A stretch of 7,333 nt of DNA from Acidobacteriota bacterium (GTDB lineage Bacteria; Acidobacteriota; Terriglobia; 20CM-2-55-15), in assembly GCA_003223895.1 (NCBI GenBank), contig QHXD01000541.1, positions 1 to 7,333 of the forward strand, written 5' to 3'. This document shows, in pieces, positions 1 through 6,429 of the stretch. Position 1 is the first letter of the stretch. Each line of letters opens with the position of its first letter. Position numbers and translations under genes: made by a program. The notes beneath the pieces are model-generated. The model worked only from the letters and a program-made list of their open reading frames with translations. It was not told where the DNA came from and ran no database searches.

Positions 1-200
1 GCGGCATTTCGTCCCTATACGCAAGTCTGAATCTCACTCCGAGGGGGCAGGCGCTGACTTTCATTCTTAACTTCTGGAATGCCTTTAATACCACGCAGTA
101 CGGCAACTACAGCGGTGTCATGACGTCAACGTTCTTTGCCCGCCCCAACCGCGCAAACAATCCGAGAAACGTGGAAGTGGGCATGCGGCTGAACTTTTAA
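1..200 (+). CDS. TonB-dependent outer-membrane receptor, C-terminal end only
   Basis: This is the last 65 codons of a gene that enters from the left. The reading frame is open from position 3 and ends at the TAA at 198-200. The peptide has alternating polar and hydrophobic residues typical of closing beta-barrel strands, contains NAFNTTQYGNYSG and FFARPNRANNPRNVE, and ends in GMRLNF. A terminal aromatic residue after a strand of this kind is the usual C-terminal signature of outer-membrane barrels. The pattern of a tyrosine-glycine stretch, a conserved FxxRP loop and a PR(x)VExGxRxNF ending matches the carboxypeptidase-regulatory-like TonB-dependent receptors that are abundant in Acidobacteria. 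The substrate cannot be told, because plug and signal peptide lie outside the window. The next gene on the same strand starts about 240 bp later behind its own likely promoter, so co-transcription is doubtful. Confidence 0.75.
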   Translation, partial: GISSLYASLNLTPRGQALTFILNFWNAFNTTQYGNYSGVMTSTFFARPNRANNPRNVEVGMRLNF

Positions 201-240
201 ATCCTTATCGACTGGTTCAACAAGTACCTTCGGAGTTAAC

Positions 241-374
241 ATTTCGAAATTGGACGAATCCTGCATCTGAAATCCGAAATCCGAAACCTCTAATTGGACT
301 GGCGATCCCCGCAAAGCCGGCAGTTCAATCTGATATTTCGGATTTGAGATGCAGGATTCGTCCAATTTCGAAAT
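241..374. repeat. 40-bp near-perfect inverted repeat with 54-nt centre (MITE-like or large hairpin)
   Basis: The left arm is 241-280 and the right arm 335-374; 39 of 40 positions pair, with one mismatch at G269 against G346. Each outer end is itself a 10-bp palindrome, ATTTCGAAAT. The central 54 nt (281-334) do not pair extensively. The arms stop pairing immediately outside 241 and 374, and I see no clear flanking target-site duplication. The element lies 40 bp after the stop of the upstream receptor. As RNA it could form a very stable stem, so it may end transcription or protect the 3' end, although no T-tract follows. Its small size, lack of coding content and terminal inverted repeats also fit a miniature mobile element. 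I cannot choose between these from one copy. Confidence 0.85.
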
Positions 375-408
375 CTCCTCTCGCCTGCACGATCTTCATC
401 GACCGCGC

Positions 409-414
409 TACAAT
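409..414 (+). promoter_or_regulatory. Probable -10 element for the M61 peptidase gene
   Basis: TACAAT differs from the TATAAT consensus at one position and sits 22 bp before the GTG at 437, which would give a short untranslated leader. No good -35 box is seen at the usual distance (TGCACG at 386-391 is poor). If this promoter is real, the longer reading that begins at 344 would start upstream of transcription, which supports the GTG start. A weak Shine-Dalgarno stretch, AGGTAGG, follows at 426-432. Confidence 0.4.
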
Positions 415-436
415 TGGACAAAACCAGGTAGGCATA

Positions 437-2344
437 GTGAAAAACAAATCTCGGAGCTTTGTTCTTATCGTTTGCTGCGTGCTCATCCTGAGCGGCAGCC
501 GAGCTTTTCCGCAGGCGGCAGTCCCTGCGCCCAGGGATACCCCTTTTCCTGGAACTATTCGCCTAACTGTGAATGCCACCGACACCGATCGGCGCATCTT
601 CAACGTTAGGGAGACAATTCCGGTCAGTGGCGGCGGTTCCATCGTTCTGCTGTATCCGCAGTGGCTGCCCGGTAACCATTCGCCGACCGGACGAGTCGAT
701 AAGCTTGCCGGCCTTGTGATCCGGGCCAACGGTGCGCGCCTGGAATGGACGCGCGATCCGGCGGACGTGTTCGCTTTCCATGTGGAAACGCCGGCGGGCA
801 CGACGGCGCTGGACGTCGAGTTCCAGTTCCTTTCCCCGACGGAGACGGACCAGGGCCGCGTTGTCGTGACGCCCGAGATGCTGAATCTGCAATGGAACGC
901 GGTCGTGCTTTATCCGGCCGGCTATTTCTCCCGGCAGATCACGGTGGAGTCGAGCGTCCGGCTGCCGGATGGCTGGCAGTTCGCCACGGCTCTCGAGACG
1001 GCCTCGACCGCAGCGGGTGTCACCACGTTCAAACCGGTCCCTCTGGAAACATTGGTGGACTCGCCGATGTTCGCGGGCCGCTATTTCAATCGCCTGAATT
1101 TGGACGCCGCCGGCGCCACGCCGGTTCGCTTGAATATCGTCGCGGATCGGGCGGGACTGCTGGAAGTGAAGCCTGAGCAACTGGCGGCGCACCAGGCTCT
1201 GGTGCAGCAAGCCTACAAGCTCTACGGCTCGCACCACTACGATCATTACGATTTCCTGCTCGCGCTCACCGACCGTATGGGCGGGATTGGCCTGGAACAT
1301 CACCAGTCCAGCGAGAACGCAACCGTTCCCGGATACTTCACCGAATGGGGCAAGAACGCCGACGCCCGCGACCTCCTGCCGCACGAATACACGCATTCGT
1401 GGAACGGCAAATTCCGCCGGCCGGCCGATCTCTGGACGCCAAACTACAATGTGCCGATGCGCGACAGCCTGTTATGGGTTTACGAGGGCCAGACGCAGTA
1501 CTGGGGTTCCGTGCTGGCTGCCCGCTCGGGCCTCGTAACGAAGCAGCAGGCTCTCGATGAACTGGCCTCCACGGCGGCGACTTACGATCATCGAGCAGGC
1601 CGTGAGTGGCGTCCTCTTCAGGACACCACGAACGATCCCATCGTGGCCTTGCGACGGCCACTCGCCTGGCGGAGCTGGCAGCGGAGCGAGGACTACTACT
1701 CCGAAGGCCAGCTCATCTGGCTCGACGTCGATACGTTGATCCGCGAGCAATCCCGCGGCCAGCGGTCGCTCGACGATTTTGCAAGGGCCTTCTTCGGGAT
1801 CAACGACGGCAGCCGTGTGCCTGCCACCTATACGTTCGAGGACGTGGTCAATGCGCTCAACCGTGTTCAGCCTTACGAGTGGGAGAAGTTTCTTCGCTCC
1901 CGGCTGGAAGGATACGGCCCCGGCGCACCTCTCGATGGCCTTGGCCGCGGCGGCTATAAACTTGTCTACACGGAGACGCCTTCCGATTATTTCAAGGACT
2001 CCGAAGCTCGCCGGAAAGTCACGGACCTGACGTACTCTCTCGGCATGGTCATCGGCAGAGAAGACAAACTGACCGAGGTGATGTGGGAAGGACTCGCGTA
2101 CAAGAACGCCCTTGCCGTCGGGACCCAGGTCGTCGCGGTGAACGGTACGGCCTACACCGGGGAGCGCCTCAAGGAGGCAATTAGAGACGCAAAGAGGGAC
2201 AGCAGCGCCATCGAACTCCTGGTCAAGAACGGCGAGCGTTACCGTACCATCCGGATGGACTACCACGATGGGTTGCGTTACCCGCACCTGGAACGTGTTG
2301 CCGGCGCCCCTGCCCGTCTCGACCAGATTCTCACTGCAAGATAG
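437..2344 (+). CDS. Exported M61-family metallopeptidase (glycyl aminopeptidase type) with PDZ domain
   Basis: This is a 635-residue zinc peptidase of MEROPS family M61, whose characterised members remove N-terminal Gly or Ala from peptides. Starting at GTG 437 gives a signal peptide (KNKSR, then a hydrophobic run, then SRAFPQA at about residues 2-27), preceded by AGGTAGG at 426-432. The frame is open back to 344, but that extension lies inside the inverted repeat and would bury the signal peptide. Residues 30-240 are the N-terminal beta domain. GIGLEHHQSS (283-292) is the substrate-cleft motif. HEYTH (316-320) supplies two zinc ligands and the general base, and its extension SWNGKFRRP matches the M61 pattern HEYxHxWNxKxxRP. 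E350 in WVYEGQTQYW is the likely third ligand. YYSEGQLIWLDVD (420-432) matches the conserved M61 tyrosine segment. Residues 535-610 form a PDZ-like domain, as in most bacterial members. All catalytic residues are intact and length is typical. Export suggests periplasmic peptide degradation; the natural substrate is unknown. Confidence 0.92.
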   Translation: MKNKSRSFVLIVCCVLILSGSRAFPQAAVPAPRDTPFPGTIRLTVNATDTDRRIFNVRETIPVSGGGSIVLLYPQWLPGNHSPTGRVDKLAGLVIRANGARLEWTRDPADVFAFHVETPAGTTALDVEFQFLSPTETDQGRVVVTPEMLNLQWNAVVLYPAGYFSRQITVESSVRLPDGWQFATALETASTAAGVTTFKPVPLETLVDSPMFAGRYFNRLNLDAAGATPVRLNIVADRAGLLEVKPEQLAAHQALVQQAYKLYGSHHYDHYDFLLALTDRMGGIGLEHHQSSENATVPGYFTEWGKNADARDLLPHEYTHSWNGKFRRPADLWTPNYNVPMRDSLLWVYEGQTQYWGSVLAARSGLVTKQQALDELASTAATYDHRAGREWRPLQDTTNDPIVALRRPLAWRSWQRSEDYYSEGQLIWLDVDTLIREQSRGQRSLDDFARAFFGINDGSRVPATYTFEDVVNALNRVQPYEWEKFLRSRLEGYGPGAPLDGLGRGGYKLVYTETPSDYFKDSEARRKVTDLTYSLGMVIGREDKLTEVMWEGLAYKNALAVGTQVVAVNGTAYTGERLKEAIRDAKRDSSAIELLVKNGERYRTIRMDYHDGLRYPHLERVAGAPARLDQILTAR

Positions 2345-2419
2345 CTGTAGCGGCGGTCTATGACCGCCGGCGATCTCGCAACTTGTTGGATTGTCGGCGG
2401 TCATAGACCGCCGCTACAG
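2345..2419. repeat. REP-like perfect 25-bp inverted repeat made of two palindromic units
   Basis: The left arm is 2345-2369 and the right arm 2395-2419; all 25 positions pair, around a 25-nt centre (2370-2394). Each arm is also a hairpin by itself: CGGCGGTC (2351-2358) pairs with GACCGCCG (2362-2369) around TAT, and CGGCGGTC (2395-2402) pairs with GACCGCCG (2406-2413) around ATA. This two-unit head-to-tail arrangement resembles REP/BIME elements that RAYT transposases spread through intergenic DNA. The element starts on the base after the stop of the peptidase gene and ends 13 bp before the ATG of the DUF2339 gene. It could therefore attenuate transcription or stabilise the 3' end of the upstream message. 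No RAYT gene lies in the window. Confidence 0.9.
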
Positions 2420-2432
2420 TATTCTGAGAGAA

Positions 2433-3473
2433 ATGGCCGAGAACGACCAATACGAGGAGTTGCAGAAACGCATCGAGGCCTTGACGAAGCGCGTTTTCAA
2501 CCTGGAGGTCCAGGCCGGGTTGCGCGCTTCGCAGTCTGCTTCTTCCGTGAGAGAGCGGCGTGAAGCGAAGGCCGCATCCCTCGAATCGAGGATCGGCGGC
2601 CACTGGCTGAATCGAGTCGGCATTATCGCCGTCCTGCTTGGCGTTTCCTATTTCCTCAGGTACGCGTTCGAGAATCGGTGGATTGCTGCTGAGGGCAGAG
2701 TGCTCATCGGCCTTGTGGCCGGCCTCGGGGTCGTGTTCTGGAGCGAACACATTCGACGGCAGGGCCAGATCATCTTTTCGCATTCGCTCAAGGCGGTCGG
2801 CATCGGCGTCCTTTACCTGTCGTTGTGGGCGTCTTCGCAGCTTTATGGGCTTGTGCCGGTCGGTCTTGCTTTCGCGGCCATGAGTGCTGTGACTGCGGCA
2901 ACGGTACTGTTGGCGCTGTGGCAGGATTCCCTGGTGGTCGCGGCATTCGCATTGGTGGGGGCTTTCATGACCCCGCTCGCGCTATCCACCGGCGAAAACA
3001 ACGCCTACAGTCTCTTCTCGTACGTCGCGATTCTGAACGCGGGCACGCTTGTCCTTTTGCGCTTCCGGCCATGGAATCGCCTGCTCGTGGGCAGCTTCTT
3101 AGGGACGCTTATTCTGTACAGCGGATGGCACGCTCGTTATTACTCAGCGGATCAGTTCTGGATTGCATTCGGCTTCACGACGCTGTTCTTCACCGGCTTC
3201 GCCCTGGTTCCGTGGATAGCGCGAAGCGAACGGGACTCCACGCCGGTGCTGCTGGTTGCGCCCGCGAATGCGGCCGTTTACTTCGTTGAGGTCTACGAAC
3301 TCTTCGCTCACGTGGGAAATCGCATCGCGGCGGCAAGGGCAGCCGTGGTGCTGGGATGCCACGGCGCCGCGAGTGACTTCGAGCTTGCATTGGGCGATCG
3401 GGGCCGGATTGCTGGTCATAGCGACGCCGATTGGGCTGGAGGGTCACTGGATCACCATCGGGTGGTTTTTTGA
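2433..3473 (+). CDS. DUF2339 membrane protein, N-terminal part of a frameshifted gene
   Basis: This reads 346 codons from ATG 2433 (weak GAGAG purine stretch just before it) to TGA 3471-3473. Residues 1-27 (MAENDQYEELQKRIEALTKR...) are a short heptad-like coiled coil. The segment LESRIGGHWLNRVG followed by a hydrophobic helix and FLRYAFENRWI (about 50-84) is the hallmark start of DUF2339 predicted membrane proteins. At least seven further hydrophobic helices follow, including LIGLVAGLGVVFW, LVVAAFALVGAFMTPLAL and FGFTTLFFTGFALVPWI. After about residue 305 the frame stops looking like this family: the tail ELALGDRGRIAGHSDADWAG is hydrophilic, while the frame one base later carries the expected membrane helices. 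The real product therefore continues in the frame ending at 4035. DUF2339 proteins have no established biochemical role. A start in frame at TTG 2391 is unlikely because it falls inside the inverted repeat. Confidence 0.85.
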   Translation: MAENDQYEELQKRIEALTKRVFNLEVQAGLRASQSASSVRERREAKAASLESRIGGHWLNRVGIIAVLLGVSYFLRYAFENRWIAAEGRVLIGLVAGLGVVFWSEHIRRQGQIIFSHSLKAVGIGVLYLSLWASSQLYGLVPVGLAFAAMSAVTAATVLLALWQDSLVVAAFALVGAFMTPLALSTGENNAYSLFSYVAILNAGTLVLLRFRPWNRLLVGSFLGTLILYSGWHARYYSADQFWIAFGFTTLFFTGFALVPWIARSERDSTPVLLVAPANAAVYFVEVYELFAHVGNRIAAARAAVVLGCHGAASDFELALGDRGRIAGHSDADWAGGSLDHHRVVF

Positions 3474-4035
3474 AGCTGGAGCGCTGTTCTGGGTCGGATA
3501 CAAAACATCCACGAGATCCCTGAAATACGTTGGCGCGGCGGCGCTCGCCCTCGGCGTGGCGCGGTTGATCGCTTTCGACAACTTCAACGTCTCGCGGATC
3601 GTGTTCAATGACAGGATGCTGACTTTCGCCGTTGCCATTGCGGTATTGGCGACCATCGCTCGTGTCGTGGCACGTTCCGCTGTCGGGCAGGAGAAGCGCG
3701 CGCTGCCTTTCCTTATCGTGTCGATCAATCTCCTTGCGCTTCACGCACTCAATCAGGAGATTGGAAACGCATATCAACAGCAAGCGGCCCGGGACTTTGC
3801 ATATTCCGCAACGTGGATGGTCTACGGCGCGGGATTGATGATGGCGGGATTCTGGTGGAAGTCGCAGTTCCTGCGCTGGCAGGCGCTCATTCTGATCGCG
3901 ATCACCGTGGGAAAGGTCTTCATCTACGATACGGCTTCCCTGGACATAGGCTACAGGATTCTCAGCTTCATCGCGCTCGGGCTTCTCCTGCTGGCAACAT
4001 CCTATTGGTATGAGAAGAAAAGAAGTCCGGGATAG
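3373..4035 (+). pseudogene. DUF2339 membrane protein, C-terminal part out of frame with its N-terminal part
   Basis: This continues the DUF2339 gene in the frame one base later, ending at TAG 4033-4035; 3373 is the nearest in-frame GTG and not a convincing start. LHWAIGAGLLVIATPIGLEGHWITIGW followed by FFEAGALFWVGY is, in short pieces, the family pattern of a helix ending in a proline, a polar turn with W-I-T and the next helix. More helices follow (AVAIAVLATIARVVA, ALPFLIVSINLLAL, ATWMVYGAGLMMAGFWW, ALILIAITVGKVFIYD, ILSFIALGLLLLATSYW), and the short basic tail YEKKRSPG ends the protein. The closing ITVGKVFIYD...YRILSFIALGLLLL region is conserved in DUF2339 proteins. The distance 2433-4035 is 1603 bases, one more than a multiple of three, consistent with a single extra base (or two missing) between about 3340 and 3390. 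It may be a true pseudogene or a sequencing/assembly error in an intact gene of about 533 residues; the second is plausible because both halves look well conserved. Confidence 0.75.
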
Positions 4036-4045
4036 GGAAATACGT

Positions 4046-5869
4046 CTATTCGATTATTCGACGGATCTTCAGTTGCGAGGTCAGTGACGCGGAGTGGTAA
4101 ACGCGTTCAGTGGCTTTCTGAAAGTCTGCGTCAGCGGCCTTGTAGATATTAACGAACTTCTGAGGGTTCCGATCCATGAGCGGGAACCATGTGCTTTGCA
4201 CCTGCACCATGATGCGGTGGCCCTTCAGGAAAGCATGGTTGACGTCCGGCATCTCGTAATCGAGTTTCGTGGGGCTGCCGGGAGTCATTGGTTCCGGTTT
4301 CGAAAAACTGTTGCGGTACTTCGCTCGGAAGGGTTCGCCGCGAACCAGCATTTGATAGCCGTCGGGCCGCACATCAATCAGCTTCAACACGAAGTCGGAG
4401 TCGGTTCCACTCGTTGACACGACCAGATTGACGCCCACAGGGCCCGCCACGGTCACGTCGTCGGAAAGCACGTCGGTTTGGTAAACGAGCACGTCCGGCC
4501 GTGTCGAGACGAACCGCTGGTCGTCCACCATGTACGTGGGAACCATTTCCATCGCAGCGCCTTCGAAGTACGGCACCGGATTGGCGGGATCGCTGACATA
4601 TTCATCAAAGGCATCGGAGTTCGTGTTCACCGGCGGGGTGAAGGCCAGCTTGCCGTTCGGCTCGAGGTACAAACTCTCTGTCCGTTCGCTAGCCGGAGGC
4701 CACTGATCGTAGGTTTTCCACTGATTGGATCCCGTTTCGAAGACGTAAGCTTCCGGCTGGTGGAGCTGTCCCTTATCCTTCAAGTAATAGTTGAAGAACG
4801 GCAACTCCATGCTTTCACGATAAAAGGCCGCAGTGTTGGAGCCAAAAGCCACTTTCCCAAGCCTGCTTCCGGAGCCGCCCGCCCATCCGCCGTGGGACCA
4901 GGGTCCCATCACCAGCACGTTGAAGGAATCCGGATTCTGTTTTTCGAGCGCCTTGTAGATCCGGAGAGCGCCCTGCAGATCTTCGGCGTCGAACCAGCCG
5001 CCCACCGTCATGACGGCTGTGGCGATCTTTTTCAGATGCTGCGGGACGTTCTGCGCCTGCCAGTAACCGTCGTAATCGCCGTGATCCATCCAGTCGTTCC
5101 AGTCCTTGAACTGATCATGGAAGTACTTATTGTTCGCGTTGGCCAGCGGGCCCATTTCGAGAAAGAATTTGTAGCCGTCGCGCTCGTCGAAAAAGATCCC
5201 CGCCGGATACCTTGTCGTCGGACCGGATCGGGGCTGGTCGAAAAAGCTGATGAAGTTGAATGTGTGCGGCAGCCAGTAGGCGCCATTGTGATGGACGTCG
5301 TCGCCCAGATAGTTGTCGGCCAGCGGCGCCTGCGGCGACGCGGCTTTCAACGCCGGATGCGGATCGACGAGAGCGGCGGCGGTGTAAAAACCGGGATAGG
5401 AAATGCCGTATATTCCGACCCGGCCGTTATTGTTCGGAATGTTTTTCAGGAGCCATTCGATGGTGTCATACGTGTCGGTGCTCTCGTCAACGTCGGCCGG
5501 CCCTTTCTTGTTCTGGATATAAGGTGTCATCCACTTGAAATCGCCCTCCGACATGAACCGGCCTCGAACATCCTGGTAGACGAAGATATAGCCTTCTTTT
5601 GCGAATGCGGAGTTCGGACCAAGCGGCCGGAGACTCGCAGACCCATACGGGCCGGAGCCGTACGGCGAGCGTATCATCAGGATCGGATACTTCTGGGACG
5701 TGTCCTGTGGACTGTAGACGGCGGTGTAGAGTTTGATGCCGTCGCGCATGGCAATCTGGTGTTCCGATTTGGAGTAATCGGAAGCGTCTTCGCGCGGACT
5801 TTGTGCGATGACAATCGCGGAAACCCAGAGGAGGGAAATGAAGATGAACGGGCGCGTTTTGGAGAACAT
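4046..5869 (-). CDS. Exported CocE/NonD-family serine hydrolase, alpha-amino-acid ester hydrolase-like
   Basis: This 607-residue protein belongs to the X-Pro dipeptidyl-peptidase (S15)/CocE superfamily. Residues 1-22 are a signal peptide ending VIAQS. The alpha/beta-hydrolase core holds RSPYGSGPYG (67-76), the nucleophile elbow GISYPG with Ser157, the catalytic Asp294 in GGWFDAEDLQG and His326 in GPWSHGG. Residues from about 400 form the C-terminal jelly-roll domain (DVLVYQTDVLSDDVTVAG, then VNLVVSTSGTDSDFVLKLIDV). Spacing of the triad and the acidic residues D190/D191 (GDDVHHNGAY), E296 and D297 agree with the carboxylate cluster by which known alpha-amino-acid ester hydrolases recognise the substrate's alpha-amino group. 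I infer hydrolysis or acyl transfer of amino-acid esters or related amides; a peptidase, glutaryl-7-ACA acylase-like or cocaine-esterase-like specificity remains possible. It converges on the DUF2339 gene with a 10-bp gap and is divergent from the Cys/His-rich gene. A long antisense reading covers most of it but is not coding. Confidence 0.92.
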   Translation of the reverse strand: MFSKTRPFIFISLLWVSAIVIAQSPREDASDYSKSEHQIAMRDGIKLYTAVYSPQDTSQKYPILMIRSPYGSGPYGSASLRPLGPNSAFAKEGYIFVYQDVRGRFMSEGDFKWMTPYIQNKKGPADVDESTDTYDTIEWLLKNIPNNNGRVGIYGISYPGFYTAAALVDPHPALKAASPQAPLADNYLGDDVHHNGAYWLPHTFNFISFFDQPRSGPTTRYPAGIFFDERDGYKFFLEMGPLANANNKYFHDQFKDWNDWMDHGDYDGYWQAQNVPQHLKKIATAVMTVGGWFDAEDLQGALRIYKALEKQNPDSFNVLVMGPWSHGGWAGGSGSRLGKVAFGSNTAAFYRESMELPFFNYYLKDKGQLHQPEAYVFETGSNQWKTYDQWPPASERTESLYLEPNGKLAFTPPVNTNSDAFDEYVSDPANPVPYFEGAAMEMVPTYMVDDQRFVSTRPDVLVYQTDVLSDDVTVAGPVGVNLVVSTSGTDSDFVLKLIDVRPDGYQMLVRGEPFRAKYRNSFSKPEPMTPGSPTKLDYEMPDVNHAFLKGHRIMVQVQSTWFPLMDRNPQKFVNIYKAADADFQKATERVYHSASLTSQLKIRRIIE

Positions 5870-5979
5870 GTCTCAGTGTATATCAGACGTGGCCGGTTGG
5901 GTTTTCGCTCTGACCGCCGGTATTTCGTTGATTTATGGCTACCTTCCATTTACCAGCTTCTGTTGATATGCTTCACCCC
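5870..5979. promoter_or_regulatory. Divergent intergenic region between the hydrolase and the Cys/His-rich gene
   Basis: Promoters for both divergent genes must lie here. On the minus strand TGATATACA (complement of 5877-5885) resembles an extended -10 box, but it ends only 7 bp before the hydrolase ATG and would give a nearly leaderless message. On the plus strand TTGATT (5928-5933) could be a -35 box, but the matching -10 at normal spacing (TACCAG, 5951-5956) is poor. Neither gene has a strong Shine-Dalgarno sequence. No operator-like palindrome is evident. Confidence 0.3.
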
Positions 5980-6372
5980 ATGCGGCGTTGGACTGTGACG
6001 GTCTCGTTGATCGTCTCGCTGTTGGTCAATATTGTTGTCGTTTTCGGCTGCGGAGGCTCGCAGGGCGAAGCGCCTGCATTGTCTTCAACAGCCGCCGGCG
6101 AGGTTCCAGACTGCTGCAAGGACGGCATGTGTCCGTACCACGCCCAGGAGCAACAACATCATCATTCGGAAAAACCGTCCGACTCGTGCATATGCGACAT
6201 GTTTTCCGGTGACACGGCCACGTTCATGGTGCTCTCTTCGATGCCTGCCATGATTTCCATGGAAACTCTCGCAGTCGTGGCGCTGCCTTTGGCGGAATCC
6301 CCGCTGGCCCTGGTCGGGCCTGATGCCATCGACGCTATCCTGATTCCCTCAACTCCTCCCCCCAGGGCGTAA
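5980..6372 (+). CDS. Small exported Cys/His-rich protein, putative metal binder
   Basis: I do not recognise a named family. From ATG 5980 the product has 130 residues. In-frame ATGs at 5968 and 5935 are also possible; none has a clear ribosome-binding site, and 5980 places MRRW directly before a hydrophobic segment of about 19 residues. That segment ends in VVFG-Cys24, which could be a lipobox, making this a possible lipoprotein (Phe at -2 is unusual). The soluble part has two adjacent cysteines and a third (DCCKDGMCPYH, 44-54), a histidine run (QQHHHSE, 58-64) and SCIC (69-72). This ligand arrangement suits a soft or borderline metal such as copper or zinc. A second hydrophobic stretch (about 82-112) and a proline-rich tail, TPPPRA, close the protein. 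Its stop directly precedes the second TonB-dependent receptor in the same frame, so the two are probably co-transcribed. A role in metal sensing, delivery or protection for that receptor is inference from position and ligands. Confidence 0.7.
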   Translation: MRRWTVTVSLIVSLLVNIVVVFGCGGSQGEAPALSSTAAGEVPDCCKDGMCPYHAQEQQHHHSEKPSDSCICDMFSGDTATFMVLSSMPAMISMETLAVVALPLAESPLALVGPDAIDAILIPSTPPPRA

Positions 6373-6429
6373 CTCACTCGCCGCTTCACAAAGTCAAAAC
6401 AAAGTTCGATAGGTGTCCTGGGGATTTTC

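Noticed and set aside
344..436. Upstream extension of the M61 peptidase reading frame to an ATG at 344
   Set aside because: The extension lies within the right arm of the inverted repeat, precedes the probable -10 element, and would place 31 non-signal residues before a good signal peptide. GTG 437 with AGGTAGG ahead fits better.
563..1396. A 277-codon minus-strand open frame inside the M61 peptidase gene, and a similar 310-codon one at 1472-2404
   Set aside because: Both are antisense to an intact peptidase with all family motifs, and their products are arginine-rich and featureless.
2391..2432. TTG 2391 as start of the DUF2339 gene
   Set aside because: The added 14 residues are encoded by the inverted repeat; ATG 2433 begins a natural coiled-coil N-terminus.
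5910..5920. CTGACCGCCGG in the divergent intergenic region resembles part of the REP-like repeat at 2345-2419
   Set aside because: Only about ten bases match, with no pairing partner nearby, which is expected by chance in GC-rich DNA.
4478..5998. A 506-codon open frame on the plus strand opposite the hydrolase gene
   Set aside because: Its translation shows no recognisable domain, it lies almost wholly antisense to a clear full-length hydrolase, and it overruns the start of the next gene. It is a by-product of GC-rich codon use.
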